Source of the DNA: Chromobacterium phragmitis | GTDB taxonomy: Bacteria > Pseudomonadota > Gammaproteobacteria > Burkholderiales > Chromobacteriaceae | Length of the DNA: 64,000 nt | Assembly (NCBI RefSeq): GCF_003325475.1 | Contig: NZ_CP029495.1 | Span: 1,364,001 to 1,428,000, forward strand | Reading direction: 5' to 3' | Shown here: positions 25,410 through 35,177 of the stretch, one piece after another | Numbering within the stretch: position 1 is the first letter of the stretch | Layout: every line of letters begins with the position of its first letter | The notes under the pieces: model-generated | What the model was told of the DNA's origin: nothing | Database searches by the model: none | The model's input: only the letters and a program-made list of their open reading frames with translations | Translations under genes and position numbers: made by a program

Positions 25410-25430
25410 AATTTTTCTCGCATGGATCAA

Positions 25431-25457
25431 AAAAGCCCGGCGATGAGCCGGGCTTTT
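25431..25457. terminator. Terminator after tamB
   Basis: AAAAGCCCGGC and GCCGGGCTTTT form an 11-base perfect stem with a five-base loop. A T-run follows on either strand. It lies 22 bases after the tamB stop and insulates tamBA from the marR operon. Confidence 0.88.
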
Positions 25458-25479
25458 CTTCCATCACCTCGAACGGCAT

Positions 25480-28400
25480 CTAATCGAACCGCAGCGTGTA
25501 GCGCGACTCCGCCGACATCGCGGTGCCGGCGCGCAGAATCACCGACCAGCCCTTTGACAGCTGATAGGCCAGCTTCACTGCCTGGTCGGCGCTGCTGATG
25601 CCGTACTCGTAGCCCAGGTAAAGCTCGCGCGTCAACTGGCGGCCCACCGTCACCACCTGTTCGGCCGGGCTGACCGTGCCGTTGGACAGCGTCTTTTCCT
25701 TGCGGCTGGACACGCCCAGGTCGTCGAACAGGCCGATGTGGTCGTTGATCGAGCCGGCCAGCATCATGCCGGCCGAGGCGGCCAGGTCGTTGTTGTCGCG
25801 GTCGCCGCTAGCGGCCCGGCCCAACACCAGCCAGGCCAGCCTGTCCTTTTCCGCCATCGGCTCGTCGCTGGTCAGCCTCACTTTCGGGGCCGCCACCGAA
25901 CCGCTGACCTCGACGCCCGCGCCCACCGGCGACAGCCGGCGTTTGGCTTGAACGTTGAGCAGGGGATTGTCCAGAGGTCCGTTAAAGGTGATCACGCCGA
26001 AGGCGATGTCCAGATCCTGCCCATAGGCCTTGTAACGCCCCTTGACCACCCGGACCTGGCCTCGCGCCGCCGGCGCTTCGCCCGGATTGGCGCTGACATG
26101 CACCAGACCGGACAGCTCCACGTCCAGACCCTGGCCGGTGAAGCGGAAGCGGTCGCCCAAATCCAGATCCAACGCCACCGTCAGCGGCATGCTGGCGAAG
26201 GCCGAAGGCTCGGGCGGCTGCCGCCCCACCACCACCACATCGCCACTCAAATCGGGCGCGCCCAGCTTGGGCAGGCCGATGCGGCCCTGATCGGCCCGGA
26301 TTCGGCCGACCAAGGACAACTTGCCGCCGACGAAGGCCAGCTCGCTCTGGCCAGACACCACCAGCCGGCGTCCCGGCCGGTCGAATACGCTGAAGCTTTG
26401 CAGCGCCACCTTGATCCGCGCATCCGGCAAATCGTCGCTGAGGTCCAGCGAGCCGCTGGCGGTGACATCGCCTTTGCCGCTGACGAAGCGCAGTTGCTGC
26501 AGCGTCAGCCTGCGGCCGTCGATGCGGGCTTGCAGCGTGCCGTCGCCCAACGCGACGCCGGTGCGGCGGTCGGCGAACTTCAGTTGCTCGCCGCGAATCT
26601 GGCCCAGCGCCTGCGGCGCCGCCAACGGGCCGCTCAGATCAAGGCTGGCATGCAGCTGGCCGCCCAGCTCCAAGCCCGGGCCGGACAATTCAGCCAGCGT
26701 GGACAAGGCCGGCAGGCTGGCGCGCAGCGTGCCGGACACGGGCGTGCGGCCGTCGATATGGCCGCCGTTCCACGGCAGGCTGCCCTGGCCCTGCGCCTGG
26801 GCGAAGCGGCTGTCCAGGTTGAGCTTGAACGCCAGCCGGCGGCCATCCAGGTCCAGGTCCACCCGCGCGGCCTTCAAGCCCAGCGGCACCGGCCGGCCCT
26901 TGCTCTGCGGCAGCAGCGCGTCGCCGCCGCTGCGCCACAGCGCCAGTTGCCCCTGGCCGGACGGCGACAGCCCCCAGTCGGCGTCGAATTGCAGGTTGTG
27001 TTCCACCGGCAGCTTCAGCAACGGTCCCAGCTCGGCCAGCCGGATGCCGCGCGCGTTGCCGTGGCTGCTGAGCGCGCCATTGGCCTGGCGGGTGAAGTCC
27101 GCCAGACTCAGGCTGCCGCCCAGCAAGGCCAGCCGGGCCGCGCCCAGCTTCACCATGCCGTCCGCGCCTAGCTGCAGCGCGGCCGGGGCCTGCAGGCTGA
27201 GCCCCGGCTTGCCGCTCAGGTCCAGTTTCTGCACGCTGCCTTGCCAACCGCCGGCATCGGTCAACCCGCCGCTGGCCGCCAGCGCCAGCCCGTAATTGAG
27301 TTCGTCGACGCGGAAGCGGCCATCCAGCTGCAAACCGTGGCGGGCGCGGGTGCCGGACGCGCGGGCGCGCAGCTGTTCGGCGCGCACGCCGCCGGCCTGC
27401 AGCGCCGCCACGTCCAGGCTGAGCTGGAAGGGGCTGGATTGATCGGCCTTGATGTTGCCGGCGAATTGCAGCGACTGCAGCGCCACGCCGCCCGGCAGCT
27501 TGAGCTTGTCGGCCTGCAGCTTGGCATTGAGCAGCGGCGCCTTGGGCACGCCCGCCAGCTCGCCCTGGCCCTGGATGGTGCCGGCGAAGCCTGGCCCCAG
27601 CAGCGACAGATTCGGCGCGTTGATCGCCAGCTTCAGCTTGTCGCCGGCGACCCCGTAGCTGCCATTGGCCTGCAGCCGGTTGTCCGCCAGGCGGATGTCC
27701 ATCAGCAGTTGCTTCAAACGGCGCTGATCCAACAACACGTTGGCGCTGCCGGACAGCGGCGCGCCGGACAGCCGGCTGGGCGCGAATTGCAGCTTGGCGC
27801 CCACTTCCAGCGGCTCGGCCAATTGGCCGGCCATTTTCAGGGTGGCGTTCAGGTCGCCCTTGGGCAGGCTGGGCTGCAGCCTGGACGGATCGGCGCGGGT
27901 CAGCGTGCCGTTCAATTCGAACAGCTGGCGGCCGGACAGGCCCAGCTTGCCGTTGACGCTGATCGCGCCGCCGCCGGTGCCCAGCTCCAGCTTTTTCAGC
28001 AGCAAGGCCTGCTGCTTGCCCTCGGCCAACTCCAGCAGCGCGTCGGCGCTCAGTTGCCGGCCCTTCAGTTGCGCGGCGACGCGCGGCGAGCTCGGCGCGC
28101 CCTCAACGGAGATCCTGCCGCCTATCGCCTCATCCGGCGCGGCCTCATGCAACTGGCGCAAAGCCACCCCGCGCAGGTCAGCCGCCAGCTTGATCGCGCC
28201 CGGCTTGACTTCGCCGGACAGATCCACCCGCCCGCCGGCCGCTTCGGCATGGCTGTCGTACAGCTCCAGCGCCTTGTCGTCGGCTCGGAACTGCCCCACC
28301 AGCAGCGATAGCGGCAGCTTGTGCGCCGACAGCGCGCCGGGCTCGGTGTTGATCAGGGTCAGCCCGCCCTTGACCCGCTGGCCGGCGTCCGGCTCGGCGA

Positions 28401-29295
28401 ACACCGCGAAGCTGAGCCTGCCCTTCGGCCAGGACGGCAGGATGGCCTGCGGATTGATGTTGCCGACCCGGGCATCCAGCCGCGCCAGCCGGTTGAACGG
28501 ATTGGCGTCGAACGGACGCGCGGCGCCGGACAGCTCCACGCTGAGCCCCTTGCCGTCCATCTGGCCGCTGAAGGCCGGCTTGAGCAGATCGCCTGACAGC
28601 TTCAGCCTGGCCCGTACCGCCACCTGCTCCAGTTCGCCATGAGCGGCCAACTGGCCGGACAGCGCGAACGGCGACGCCGACGCCAGCTCCAGGCCTGCGT
28701 CGACGCCGCCCCATGGCGTCTCCAGCCGCCGCAGCTGCAACCGATGGTGCCCGCCGTCGTAGTCATAGCCGGCTTGCAGCCGGTACACATTGAGCTGGGC
28801 CGGCTCCAGCGTCAGGCTGGCCAGCGACAGCTCGCCCACCCGCACCTGGAGCGGCAGGGCCAGCGAACGCGGCGCCTCCAGCGGCGTCGGCTTCTCCTCG
28901 GGCTTGGGCCGGCTCAGCACCCGCACATGGCCCAGCGCCAGCCGGTCGATGTCCAGCTTGCCGCGCCACAGCGCCGCCGGCTGCCAATCCAGCTTCAACG
29001 ATTCGATGTCCACGTCGTCGCCGGCGCTGCGGACCCGGACGTCGCGCAAGGCGAAGCCTTGCCACAGCGAGCCCTCTACCGCGCCGACGCTGAACAGGCC
29101 GCCGCTGAGGCGGCCGGCGCCGTGCAGCGCCCAGGCGAAGCCGGCCGGGCTGGCGCTGAGCCAGCCCAGCGCGGCCAGCAGCAGCGCGAAAAACAGCGCC
29201 AGCGCGCCGAAGAAAACGCGCCAGCGGCGCGGCCGGCGCGGGGGAGTGGGCGCCTGCTCCGGCGCCTCGTTCATGGGAATGTGCTTGTCGCTCAT
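25480..29295 (-). CDS. tamB: Translocation and assembly module protein TamB
   Basis: The 1271-residue inner-membrane-anchored AsmA-like bridge protein works with TamA in moving lipids and autotransporter-type proteins to the outer membrane. It has one N-terminal span (VFFGALALFFALLLAALGW), a very long periplasmic part of repetitive beta-strands with Leu-Gly-rich alternating segments, and the C-terminal DUF490 domain (VEVSGSVAAPKVRLTSDEP, LGRAASG, VTVGRQLTRELYLGYEYGIS). The length is near E. coli TamB (1259). ATG at 29295 lies five bases after the tamA stop; a frame from 29331 would overlap tamA. tamA-tamB order is conserved. Confidence 0.93.
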   Translation of the reverse strand: MSDKHIPMNEAPEQAPTPPRRPRRWRVFFGALALFFALLLAALGWLSASPAGFAWALHGAGRLSGGLFSVGAVEGSLWQGFALRDVRVRSAGDDVDIESLKLDWQPAALWRGKLDIDRLALGHVRVLSRPKPEEKPTPLEAPRSLALPLQVRVGELSLASLTLEPAQLNVYRLQAGYDYDGGHHRLQLRRLETPWGGVDAGLELASASPFALSGQLAAHGELEQVAVRARLKLSGDLLKPAFSGQMDGKGLSVELSGAARPFDANPFNRLARLDARVGNINPQAILPSWPKGRLSFAVFAEPDAGQRVKGGLTLINTEPGALSAHKLPLSLLVGQFRADDKALELYDSHAEAAGGRVDLSGEVKPGAIKLAADLRGVALRQLHEAAPDEAIGGRISVEGAPSSPRVAAQLKGRQLSADALLELAEGKQQALLLKKLELGTGGGAISVNGKLGLSGRQLFELNGTLTRADPSRLQPSLPKGDLNATLKMAGQLAEPLEVGAKLQFAPSRLSGAPLSGSANVLLDQRRLKQLLMDIRLADNRLQANGSYGVAGDKLKLAINAPNLSLLGPGFAGTIQGQGELAGVPKAPLLNAKLQADKLKLPGGVALQSLQFAGNIKADQSSPFQLSLDVAALQAGGVRAEQLRARASGTRARHGLQLDGRFRVDELNYGLALAASGGLTDAGGWQGSVQKLDLSGKPGLSLQAPAALQLGADGMVKLGAARLALLGGSLSLADFTRQANGALSSHGNARGIRLAELGPLLKLPVEHNLQFDADWGLSPSGQGQLALWRSGGDALLPQSKGRPVPLGLKAARVDLDLDGRRLAFKLNLDSRFAQAQGQGSLPWNGGHIDGRTPVSGTLRASLPALSTLAELSGPGLELGGQLHASLDLSGPLAAPQALGQIRGEQLKFADRRTGVALGDGTLQARIDGRRLTLQQLRFVSGKGDVTASGSLDLSDDLPDARIKVALQSFSVFDRPGRRLVVSGQSELAFVGGKLSLVGRIRADQGRIGLPKLGAPDLSGDVVVVGRQPPEPSAFASMPLTVALDLDLGDRFRFTGQGLDVELSGLVHVSANPGEAPAARGQVRVVKGRYKAYGQDLDIAFGVITFNGPLDNPLLNVQAKRRLSPVGAGVEVSGSVAAPKVRLTSDEPMAEKDRLAWLVLGRAASGDRDNNDLAASAGMMLAGSINDHIGLFDDLGVSSRKEKTLSNGTVSPAEQVVTVGRQLTRELYLGYEYGISSADQAVKLAYQLSKGWSVILRAGTAMSAESRYTLRFD

Positions 29296-29300
29296 GGGAA

Positions 29301-31067
29301 TCAGAAGGCCAGGCCCAGGCTGAGGTTCCAACGGATCTTGCCGTCGCGCTCGGCCTTGGCGATATCGAAAGACAGCGGCGCCACCGGGCTCATCCAGCGC
29401 ACGCCGACGCCATTGGCGTGCTCGGGCTGGAAGCCCTTCCAGCTGTCGCCGGCGTTGCCGGCGTCGGTGAACAGCGCCAGATACCAGTCCGGCTTGATCG
29501 GAATCTGGTATTCGAGGCTGCCGGAGGCCACCACCCGGCCACCCAGCACCGACCCGTTCGGGCCGGACAGGCCCAGGCTCTGGTATTCATAGCCGCGCAC
29601 GCTGTTGGCGCCGCCGGCGCGAAACAGCAGCGTGGACGGCACCTGGGCGCCGTCTCCCGCCCACACCTGGCCCACTTCCAACCGGGTGACCAGGGTGCCG
29701 TATTTGGGGAAAGGCGACCAATAGCCGACGGCGCGGCCGTAGGCGCGCACCAGCGAAGTGGTGGAGCCGAACTGCCCCAGCGAGCCGGACAGCCTGCCAT
29801 CCAGCAGATAGCCGCTGCGCGGCCGCATCGGATCGTCCACAGCGCGTTGGGTCCAGCCGTACACCAGCTGGGTGACATGGGTGTCGCTGCTCAGCACGCC
29901 GCCGGCTTCGGAGCTTTCCTTCAGGAACTCCACCCCCATCCGCGCCTCGATATTGCCGCGGCTGCGTATCCGCCACACGCCGGCATCCACGCTGTCGGTC
30001 TTCAGACCTTGCACCGTTTCGGACTTGAACGCGCTGGTCACCGAGTGGGAATAGCCGTCCGACTGGCGCGGGAACCCCAGGCCGAAACTCACCGCCTGCT
30101 GGTTCCGCTTCCAGTCCAGCAGCAGCGAGCCGGTGTAGCCGCGGCGGAAAATATTGTAGTGGTCGTAGCCGACCCGCACGCCGGGGCCTTCCTCGGAGTC
30201 GTAGGTCAGGCCCAGCTCCACTTTCTGGCGCGGCATTTCCACCACGTCCACCGTCACCGGCACGCGGTTGTCGGCGATATGGTCGAAATCGGCACTGACG
30301 ATCACCGACGAAAAATGCGGATCCTGCTCCAGCGCGGACTGATACGCCAACAACTTGTCCTGGGTGAACGGCGAGCCGGGATTGAAGTCCGCCATGCCCA
30401 ACGCCACCTTCTGCGGGTAGCGCTTCATGCCGTTGACGGTGATCTTGCCAAAACCGATGGCCGGGCCACTGTCCAGCTTCACTTCCAGCGTGGCGAGCCG
30501 GGTGGCGGGGTCTATCCTGGCCTCGCTGGACACGATGCGCGCCCTGGGGAAGCGATCCGCCTGGATTCTGCGCAGCACCGCGCGCTTGCCCGCGTCCCAG
30601 TCCGATTGGCGATAGGGCGCGCCCATCGGCAGCGTCCACGCCTCCAGCACCTGGGCCAGCCGCTGCTGGTAATCGCCCTGCTGTCGTATGTCGCCGTCCA
30701 GCCGGATAGTGACGTCGTCGATCAGCACCGGCTCGCCGGGGCTGACCTTGACCCGCACCCGGTTGCCGCTCTCCAGCGAGGCGTCCACCTTGGCGCCGAA
30801 ATAGCCCTCGGTCTCCAGCAGCTTCTTCGCCTCGTCCGGCGTGCTCTTCACCAGCGCCTCCAGCCATCCCAGGTCCACATCCGGGTCTTTCTGGCTTTCC
30901 GTCAGCTCCAGATTGTCGCGCAGCAGTTGCGCCAAGTCGGACGGCGCGTCGATTTCCACCCTGTATTCAACGCCGGCATGGGCCTGGGCCGCCAGCAGGC
31001 AGGCGGCCAGCATCAGCCCTCGGCAAGGGGCGTAAGCGCGCGGCGGCAGGAAGGGAAAACGTGGCAT
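29301..31067 (-). CDS. tamA: Outer-membrane translocation module TamA (BamA/Omp85 family)
   Basis: The 588-residue precursor has a signal peptide (about residues 1-31, ending AAQAHA), three POTRA domains (about 32-270; for example AKKLLETEGYFGAKVDASL and KITVNGMKRYP) and a 16-strand Omp85 barrel (GVRVGYDHYNIFRRGYTG, RAGGANSVRGYEYQSLG with the conserved RGY motif, C-terminal LSLGLAF). E. coli TamA is 577. ATG at 31067 is chosen because it gives the signal peptide; upstream ATGs at 31094 and 31178 would bury it. It is followed at once by tamB. Confidence 0.92.
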   Translation of the reverse strand: MPRFPFLPPRAYAPCRGLMLAACLLAAQAHAGVEYRVEIDAPSDLAQLLRDNLELTESQKDPDVDLGWLEALVKSTPDEAKKLLETEGYFGAKVDASLESGNRVRVKVSPGEPVLIDDVTIRLDGDIRQQGDYQQRLAQVLEAWTLPMGAPYRQSDWDAGKRAVLRRIQADRFPRARIVSSEARIDPATRLATLEVKLDSGPAIGFGKITVNGMKRYPQKVALGMADFNPGSPFTQDKLLAYQSALEQDPHFSSVIVSADFDHIADNRVPVTVDVVEMPRQKVELGLTYDSEEGPGVRVGYDHYNIFRRGYTGSLLLDWKRNQQAVSFGLGFPRQSDGYSHSVTSAFKSETVQGLKTDSVDAGVWRIRSRGNIEARMGVEFLKESSEAGGVLSSDTHVTQLVYGWTQRAVDDPMRPRSGYLLDGRLSGSLGQFGSTTSLVRAYGRAVGYWSPFPKYGTLVTRLEVGQVWAGDGAQVPSTLLFRAGGANSVRGYEYQSLGLSGPNGSVLGGRVVASGSLEYQIPIKPDWYLALFTDAGNAGDSWKGFQPEHANGVGVRWMSPVAPLSFDIAKAERDGKIRWNLSLGLAF

Positions 31068-31302
31068 GGTTCGATTCAAAAGGGGATGTCGCATGGTAAC
31101 GGAAGTCAGCGGGGCTGGCGACCGGCAAACGATTGTCAAACAAGGGATGTCTGACCATGTCCCCCCGCTCAAGTTCACTTCCGCCTATCCATGCGCAAGG
31201 CATCAAACCGGCCAAACCGGCGCATGCGAATATCGTTCGGCCCTACGCCTGCCGCGCAGCCCTGCCAAAAACCATCGGGATGCGCCAATCGATCGTCGCC
31301 AC

Positions 31303-31908
31303 TCAACGCCCGGCACCCGGCGCGGCACACCCGGCAGGCGTGACGGCGATGTCCAGATACGCGCAGATCAGGACAAGCAGCTCGCGCCTCAGGCCGGGCT
31401 CGGCCAGCAGGCCGCGCCGCGCCGCGTTGTGGATCACGCCCTCGATCGCCGACGACAGCAGGTGGGCGGCGAGGCCGTCCGCGTCATCCGGTCCGCGATG
31501 CCTGGCCACGACGACGCCGTACAGCCGCAGATATTCGTCCAGGAACGCTTGGTGCGCCGCCTCGCTCGCATAGGGATTGGGCAGATCGAGCAGGACCCGG
31601 TGCAAGGCCGGAAAATCGCGGTGGATGGCGATCATCCCGTCCACCAGCGCCTCGGGCGCGGCCCGGCCATCGATAGCGCTACGCAGCACCGCCAGCACCG
31701 CGTCGAAGTGGCGGCGGCGGATGGCGTCGACCAGCGCGGTCTTGTCGGGAAAGTATTGATACAGCGAGCCGATGCTGACGCCGGCGACGCCCGCCACCTC
31801 GTTGGTGGTGAAGCCGGCCCAGCCGCGGGCGTCCAGAACGCGAGCGCCGGCCTCGACGATCGCGTCCACCATCGCGCGGGAACGCGCCTGGCGCGGGGCC
31901 TTGCGCAT
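31303..31908 (-). CDS. TetR-family transcriptional regulator
   Basis: The 201-residue protein begins MRKAPRQARSRAMVDAIVEA, followed by the TetR helix-turn-helix (TTNEVAGVAGVSIGSLYQYFPDKTALVDAI). The C-terminal helical domain would bind a ligand that is not predictable. The frame is open further upstream; ATG at 31971 would add 21 residues but would leave only 32 bases to the divergent DinB-like gene, so 31908 is preferred. No ribosome site is strong at either position. Divergent arrangement suggests that it controls the DinB-like gene and itself. Confidence 0.82.
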   Translation of the reverse strand: MRKAPRQARSRAMVDAIVEAGARVLDARGWAGFTTNEVAGVAGVSIGSLYQYFPDKTALVDAIRRRHFDAVLAVLRSAIDGRAAPEALVDGMIAIHRDFPALHRVLLDLPNPYASEAAHQAFLDEYLRLYGVVVARHRGPDDADGLAAHLLSSAIEGVIHNAARRGLLAEPGLRRELLVLICAYLDIAVTPAGCAAPGAGR

Positions 31909-32003
31909 GGCCGCCGCGGCGCCGGGAATGCGAGTGGACACGCCTGCCTCCTCGGAAAACAATTCAATCATGTCTACATAGCATGAATGGAGAGGCCGGC
32001 ACC

Positions 32004-32546
32004 ATGAGCGCGAATCGACTATTGACGCGGATGTTCCGCTACCAGGCATGGGCCAACGAGGAAATGTTGGCGGCCATCGCCGGGCTAGACTGCGAATGCC
32101 ACGCCGAGGAGCGCCGCCTGGCGCTGCGGCTGATGAACCACTGCCTGGTGGTGAACCGGATCTTCGCCGCCCATCTGCAAGGCATTCCGCATGGTTTCGC
32201 CGCCGACAACACGCCGGATACGCCGGAGCCGGAAGCGCTGCGGCGGGAGACCGCGGCGCTGGACCGCTGGTATCTGGACTACGCCGCCGGCGCCGCGCCG
32301 GCGACGCTAGCGCAAGCCATCCCCTTCGCCTTCACCGACGGCGACAACGGCCATATGACGCGCGAGGAAATGCTGACCCACGTCGTCACCCACGGCGGCT
32401 ACCACCGCGGCGAAGCCGGCCGGCTGCTGACCCAGGCCGCCGCGCGCCACCCGCTGGGCGTCGAACTGCCCTGGGACACCTACGCGGTGCATCTGCATCG
32501 GACCGAGCCCGCGCGCCGGCGGCAAGGCGATATTCAATCGGCCTGA
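32004..32546 (+). CDS. DinB-family metal-dependent protein
   Basis: The 180-residue four-helix-bundle protein has the DinB/YfiT metal triad: His46 in LMNHCLVVN, and His130 and His134 in THGGYHRGEAGRLL. Members are thiol-dependent transferases or stress-induced proteins; the substrate is unknown. The ATG at 32004 is preceded by GGAGAGG at good spacing, so it is preferred to the ATG at 31983. It is divergent from the TetR-type regulator. Its 3' end overlaps the convergent acetyltransferase by 13 bases. Confidence 0.82.
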   Translation: MSANRLLTRMFRYQAWANEEMLAAIAGLDCECHAEERRLALRLMNHCLVVNRIFAAHLQGIPHGFAADNTPDTPEPEALRRETAALDRWYLDYAAGAAPATLAQAIPFAFTDGDNGHMTREEMLTHVVTHGGYHRGEAGRLLTQAAARHPLGVELPWDTYAVHLHRTEPARRRQGDIQSA

Positions 32547-33043
32547 GGCCGGGTGGCTTGGAAAACCGCTTGCGCCAACGGCAGGCTGAAGCGCGCGCGG
32601 TGCTGGCCGGGGCCGCTGTAGTCGAGCGCGACCGGCACGCCCTCCTCCACGCCATCGCCCTCCAGCAGCGCGAAGCCCATCCGCTGGTGAAACGCGATGG
32701 ACGCCGCATTGCCCGGCGAGGTGATGGCTTGCGCCTCCAAGCATCCCCGCTCGCGCGCCGCCGCGAAGAAACGGCGGTACAAGCTGCGCCCAATCTCCTT
32801 GCCGCGGGCCGCCGGCGACACGCCGACAAAATGGATGTAGCCGATCTCCGGCCGCGACTGGGACTGGAAACCCACCAGGAAACCGACGATCTCCTCCCCC
32901 TCCACCGCCGCGAAGCCGGTATCGGAGAAATGATCGAAGAACATGCGGTGCAACAGATGGCTCACCTGGCGCCCGCCCCACCAATCGTCCATCACCGAGG
33001 AAATGAACGCGAAGTCGCTGGGTTGAATCTGTCGGATCAGCAT
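32534..33043 (-). CDS. GNAT-family N-acetyltransferase
   Basis: The 169-residue protein has the GNAT core: IRQIQPSDFAFISSVM at the start, IVGFLVGFQSQ, IHFVGVSPAARGKEIGRSLY (the acetyl-CoA-binding V-x-x-x-x-R/Q-G-x-G/A loop) and SPGNAASIAFHQRMGF. The substrate is unknown. The frame continues upstream to 33178, but the extra 45 residues do not resemble a GNAT start, so ATG 33043 is used. It overlaps the end of the DinB-like gene. Confidence 0.85.
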   Translation of the reverse strand: MLIRQIQPSDFAFISSVMDDWWGGRQVSHLLHRMFFDHFSDTGFAAVEGEEIVGFLVGFQSQSRPEIGYIHFVGVSPAARGKEIGRSLYRRFFAAARERGCLEAQAITSPGNAASIAFHQRMGFALLEGDGVEEGVPVALDYSGPGQHRARFSLPLAQAVFQATRPQAD

Positions 33044-33278
33044 GCGGCACGCCTTTCTGTGGCGATCGTCGGCCGGCCTCCCGCTCCGCGGCTGGCAGCA
33101 GGTGAATGAATGCGGGAGCCTCGGCCAAAACCGCATTATGCCATTGATATTTCCGCTTAAAACAAACCGGTCTCGCAATGGCTACGTGTTTGTTCGTACC
33201 AAAACCATCTATCTTGAAACAGGGTCGCTTCCGCTCCCCGCGCTTGCGATCCCCCCTCTGCATCCTGGCAAAACAATC

Positions 33279-34472
33279 ATGTTCGACAGAAGCGACAAAG
33301 GCATCATGCTGAAGGCCATCGTGGTGGCCGCCCCCATCCTGCTGTGCATGGGCCTGCTGCCCGTGTTGTCCTTTTATATCGAAAAGCTGCAGGAGCGGGG
33401 CCGAACAGAAATCGTCGAGTACATTTCGATCGCCCAGGCGGCGATGGAGGTGAAGTTCGACGCCGCCGACCTGAACGGCTGGCAAACCGGCTACGCCTTC
33501 GACATCGTGCGCAAGGTGGAAGGCGCCACCAGCGACAACGCGCAAGCCCGGTCGGAATTCCTGCGCTCGGCCGACAACTTCCGCCGCGACATCCAGACGC
33601 TGCGGGAGATGCCGCTGGCCGCCGACCAACGCGACCTGCTGGACGGCGTGCAGCGCGATTTCAACGCCTTCATGGAGCGGGACCGCGACATCATCGCCCT
33701 GTACCGCTCCGGCCTGCCCGCCGAGCGCGACAAGGCATCCAAGCTGGTGATGGGCGAAGAGATCCAGATCTTCACCCATATTTCGCAAAACACCAACGCG
33801 CTGGCGGTAGCCATCACGCTTGAACTGATGAAGAAAGTCGCGCAGTCCAACTCCTATGGCATCGTCGCGCGCTGGATCATGCTGGTGATGTGGATCATCG
33901 CCAGCGCGATGGCCATCCTGCTGGTGCGGCTGCTGCACAAGTGGCTGGGACAGATGCGCGGCCTGATGGAAAAGCTGGAGGCCCTGGCCGGCACCGACGA
34001 ACTGACCCAGCTGCCCAACCGCCGCACCTGGGACATCCAGATCGAAATGATGCTGGCCACCGCCCGCCGCTACAACCAACCCATCGCGGTGGCGCTGTTC
34101 GATCTAGACCATTTCAAACAATTCAACGACAGCTACGGCCACCCAGAAGGCGACCGCCTGCTGCGCGAGGTGGCGGTGCTGATCAAATCAAGGATGCGGC
34201 AGTCGGACCTGTTCGCCCGCTTCGGCGGCGAGGAATTCGTGCTGGCGCTGATGGACTGCGACCTGCCCCAGGCGGTGATCCGCATCGACTCGCTGCGCCG
34301 AAACCTGCCGGACAACCAGACTTTCTCGGTCGGCGTCACCTTGTGGATGGAAGGCGAGCGGATACACAGCACGCTGGCGCGGGCGGACAAGGCGCTGTAC
34401 CTGGCCAAAAACGGCGGCCGGGACCGGGTGGTGAGCGTGGAGCCGCCGGCGGGAAAGGGCGAGGAGCGCTAG
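33279..34472 (+). CDS. Membrane-anchored diguanylate cyclase
   Basis: The 397-residue protein has a membrane span at about residues 8-30, a periplasmic helical sensor of about 170 residues (rich in charged residues, possibly a four-helix bundle), a second span (ARWIMLVMWIIASAMAILLV, about 195-218) and a GGDEF domain whose motif is GGEEF near residue 316 (FARFGGEEFVLAL). DELTQLPNRRTWD marks the domain start. The active site is intact; an RxxD inhibitory site is not obvious. ATG at 33279 gives a short cytoplasmic N-terminus; the frame is open to 33042 without a recognisable start. It should synthesise cyclic di-GMP in response to an unknown signal. Confidence 0.88.
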   Translation: MFDRSDKGIMLKAIVVAAPILLCMGLLPVLSFYIEKLQERGRTEIVEYISIAQAAMEVKFDAADLNGWQTGYAFDIVRKVEGATSDNAQARSEFLRSADNFRRDIQTLREMPLAADQRDLLDGVQRDFNAFMERDRDIIALYRSGLPAERDKASKLVMGEEIQIFTHISQNTNALAVAITLELMKKVAQSNSYGIVARWIMLVMWIIASAMAILLVRLLHKWLGQMRGLMEKLEALAGTDELTQLPNRRTWDIQIEMMLATARRYNQPIAVALFDLDHFKQFNDSYGHPEGDRLLREVAVLIKSRMRQSDLFARFGGEEFVLALMDCDLPQAVIRIDSLRRNLPDNQTFSVGVTLWMEGERIHSTLARADKALYLAKNGGRDRVVSVEPPAGKGEER

Positions 34473-34481
34473 GCAACCTAG

Positions 34482-35177
34482 CTAGACCAGCCGCTCAGCC
34501 AATTGAACCAGCGAAGATATCCGGCGTGATGGCTGCGTCATGCCGTCCGGCCAGGGATGAAAGCCGCTCAGCCACACCGGCGTCATCCCGGCGCGCGCCG
34601 CACCCAGCACGTCATTGACCGGATGGTCGCCGACATACCAGCAATCCTCTGGCCTCACCCCAAGCGCCTCGGCCGCCAGCTGGAAAATCGCCGTATCCGG
34701 CTTTTTCACGCCGGCCGATTCGGAGCTGACCGTCAATTCGATAGCCGACGCGAACGGCAACCGCGCCACTTTCTCCAACCGGGTGCGGTGGCTGCCGTTG
34801 GAAATCACCCCGATGCAGACGCCCTGCGCCAGAAGAGCGGCAACCGCCTCCGCCGCGCCGGGCATCGCCGCGGTGCAAACCGCGTTCCAGCGCTCCCAAT
34901 GCGCCAGCAGCGCCTCCTGCTCCACATCTTGCCGCCAAGCCATCTCGGTTTTCAGACCATGGGAAACCGCCTGCTTGATCGAGGCGAAGGGCGAGCCGGC
35001 CGGCAGGTAGCCGCCGTTGTCGCAACGCTTGATCACCTCTGCCACCCACTCTTCTCCGCCGGAAGCGATGGCATGGCCAAAGTCGCGCCAGAACCGCTCC
35101 GCGTACAGGTCTATGCTGGCGGCGCGATGCACCAGGGTGTTGTCGAGGTCGAAGAAAACGGCTTGCGGCAGAGTCAT
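34482..35177 (-). CDS. HAD-superfamily phosphatase (HAD-IA type)
   Basis: The 231-residue hydrolase has the four HAD motifs: FFDLDNTLVH with the nucleophile and acid Asp, VISNGSHRTRLEK (motif II Ser), KKPDTAIFQLAAEALG (motif III Lys) and YVGDHPVNDVLGA (motif IV Asp). A helical cap of about 80 residues lies between motifs I and II (subclass I). Substrate unknown; the family includes phosphoglycolate, nucleotide and haloacid enzymes. It converges on the diguanylate cyclase with a nine-base gap. Confidence 0.87.
   Translation of the reverse strand: MTLPQAVFFDLDNTLVHRAASIDLYAERFWRDFGHAIASGGEEWVAEVIKRCDNGGYLPAGSPFASIKQAVSHGLKTEMAWRQDVEQEALLAHWERWNAVCTAAMPGAAEAVAALLAQGVCIGVISNGSHRTRLEKVARLPFASAIELTVSSESAGVKKPDTAIFQLAAEALGVRPEDCWYVGDHPVNDVLGAARAGMTPVWLSGFHPWPDGMTQPSRRISSLVQLAERLV

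Noticed and set aside
25738..27171. Long plus-strand frames opposite tamB
   Set aside because: They are shadows of the tamB frame; low-complexity Gln/Arg/Ala translation and no ribosome site.
32307..34079. 590-codon minus-strand frame over dinB, the acetyltransferase and the cyclase
   Set aside because: It overlaps three better-supported genes and its translation is a mix of antisense and frameshifted low-complexity sequence.
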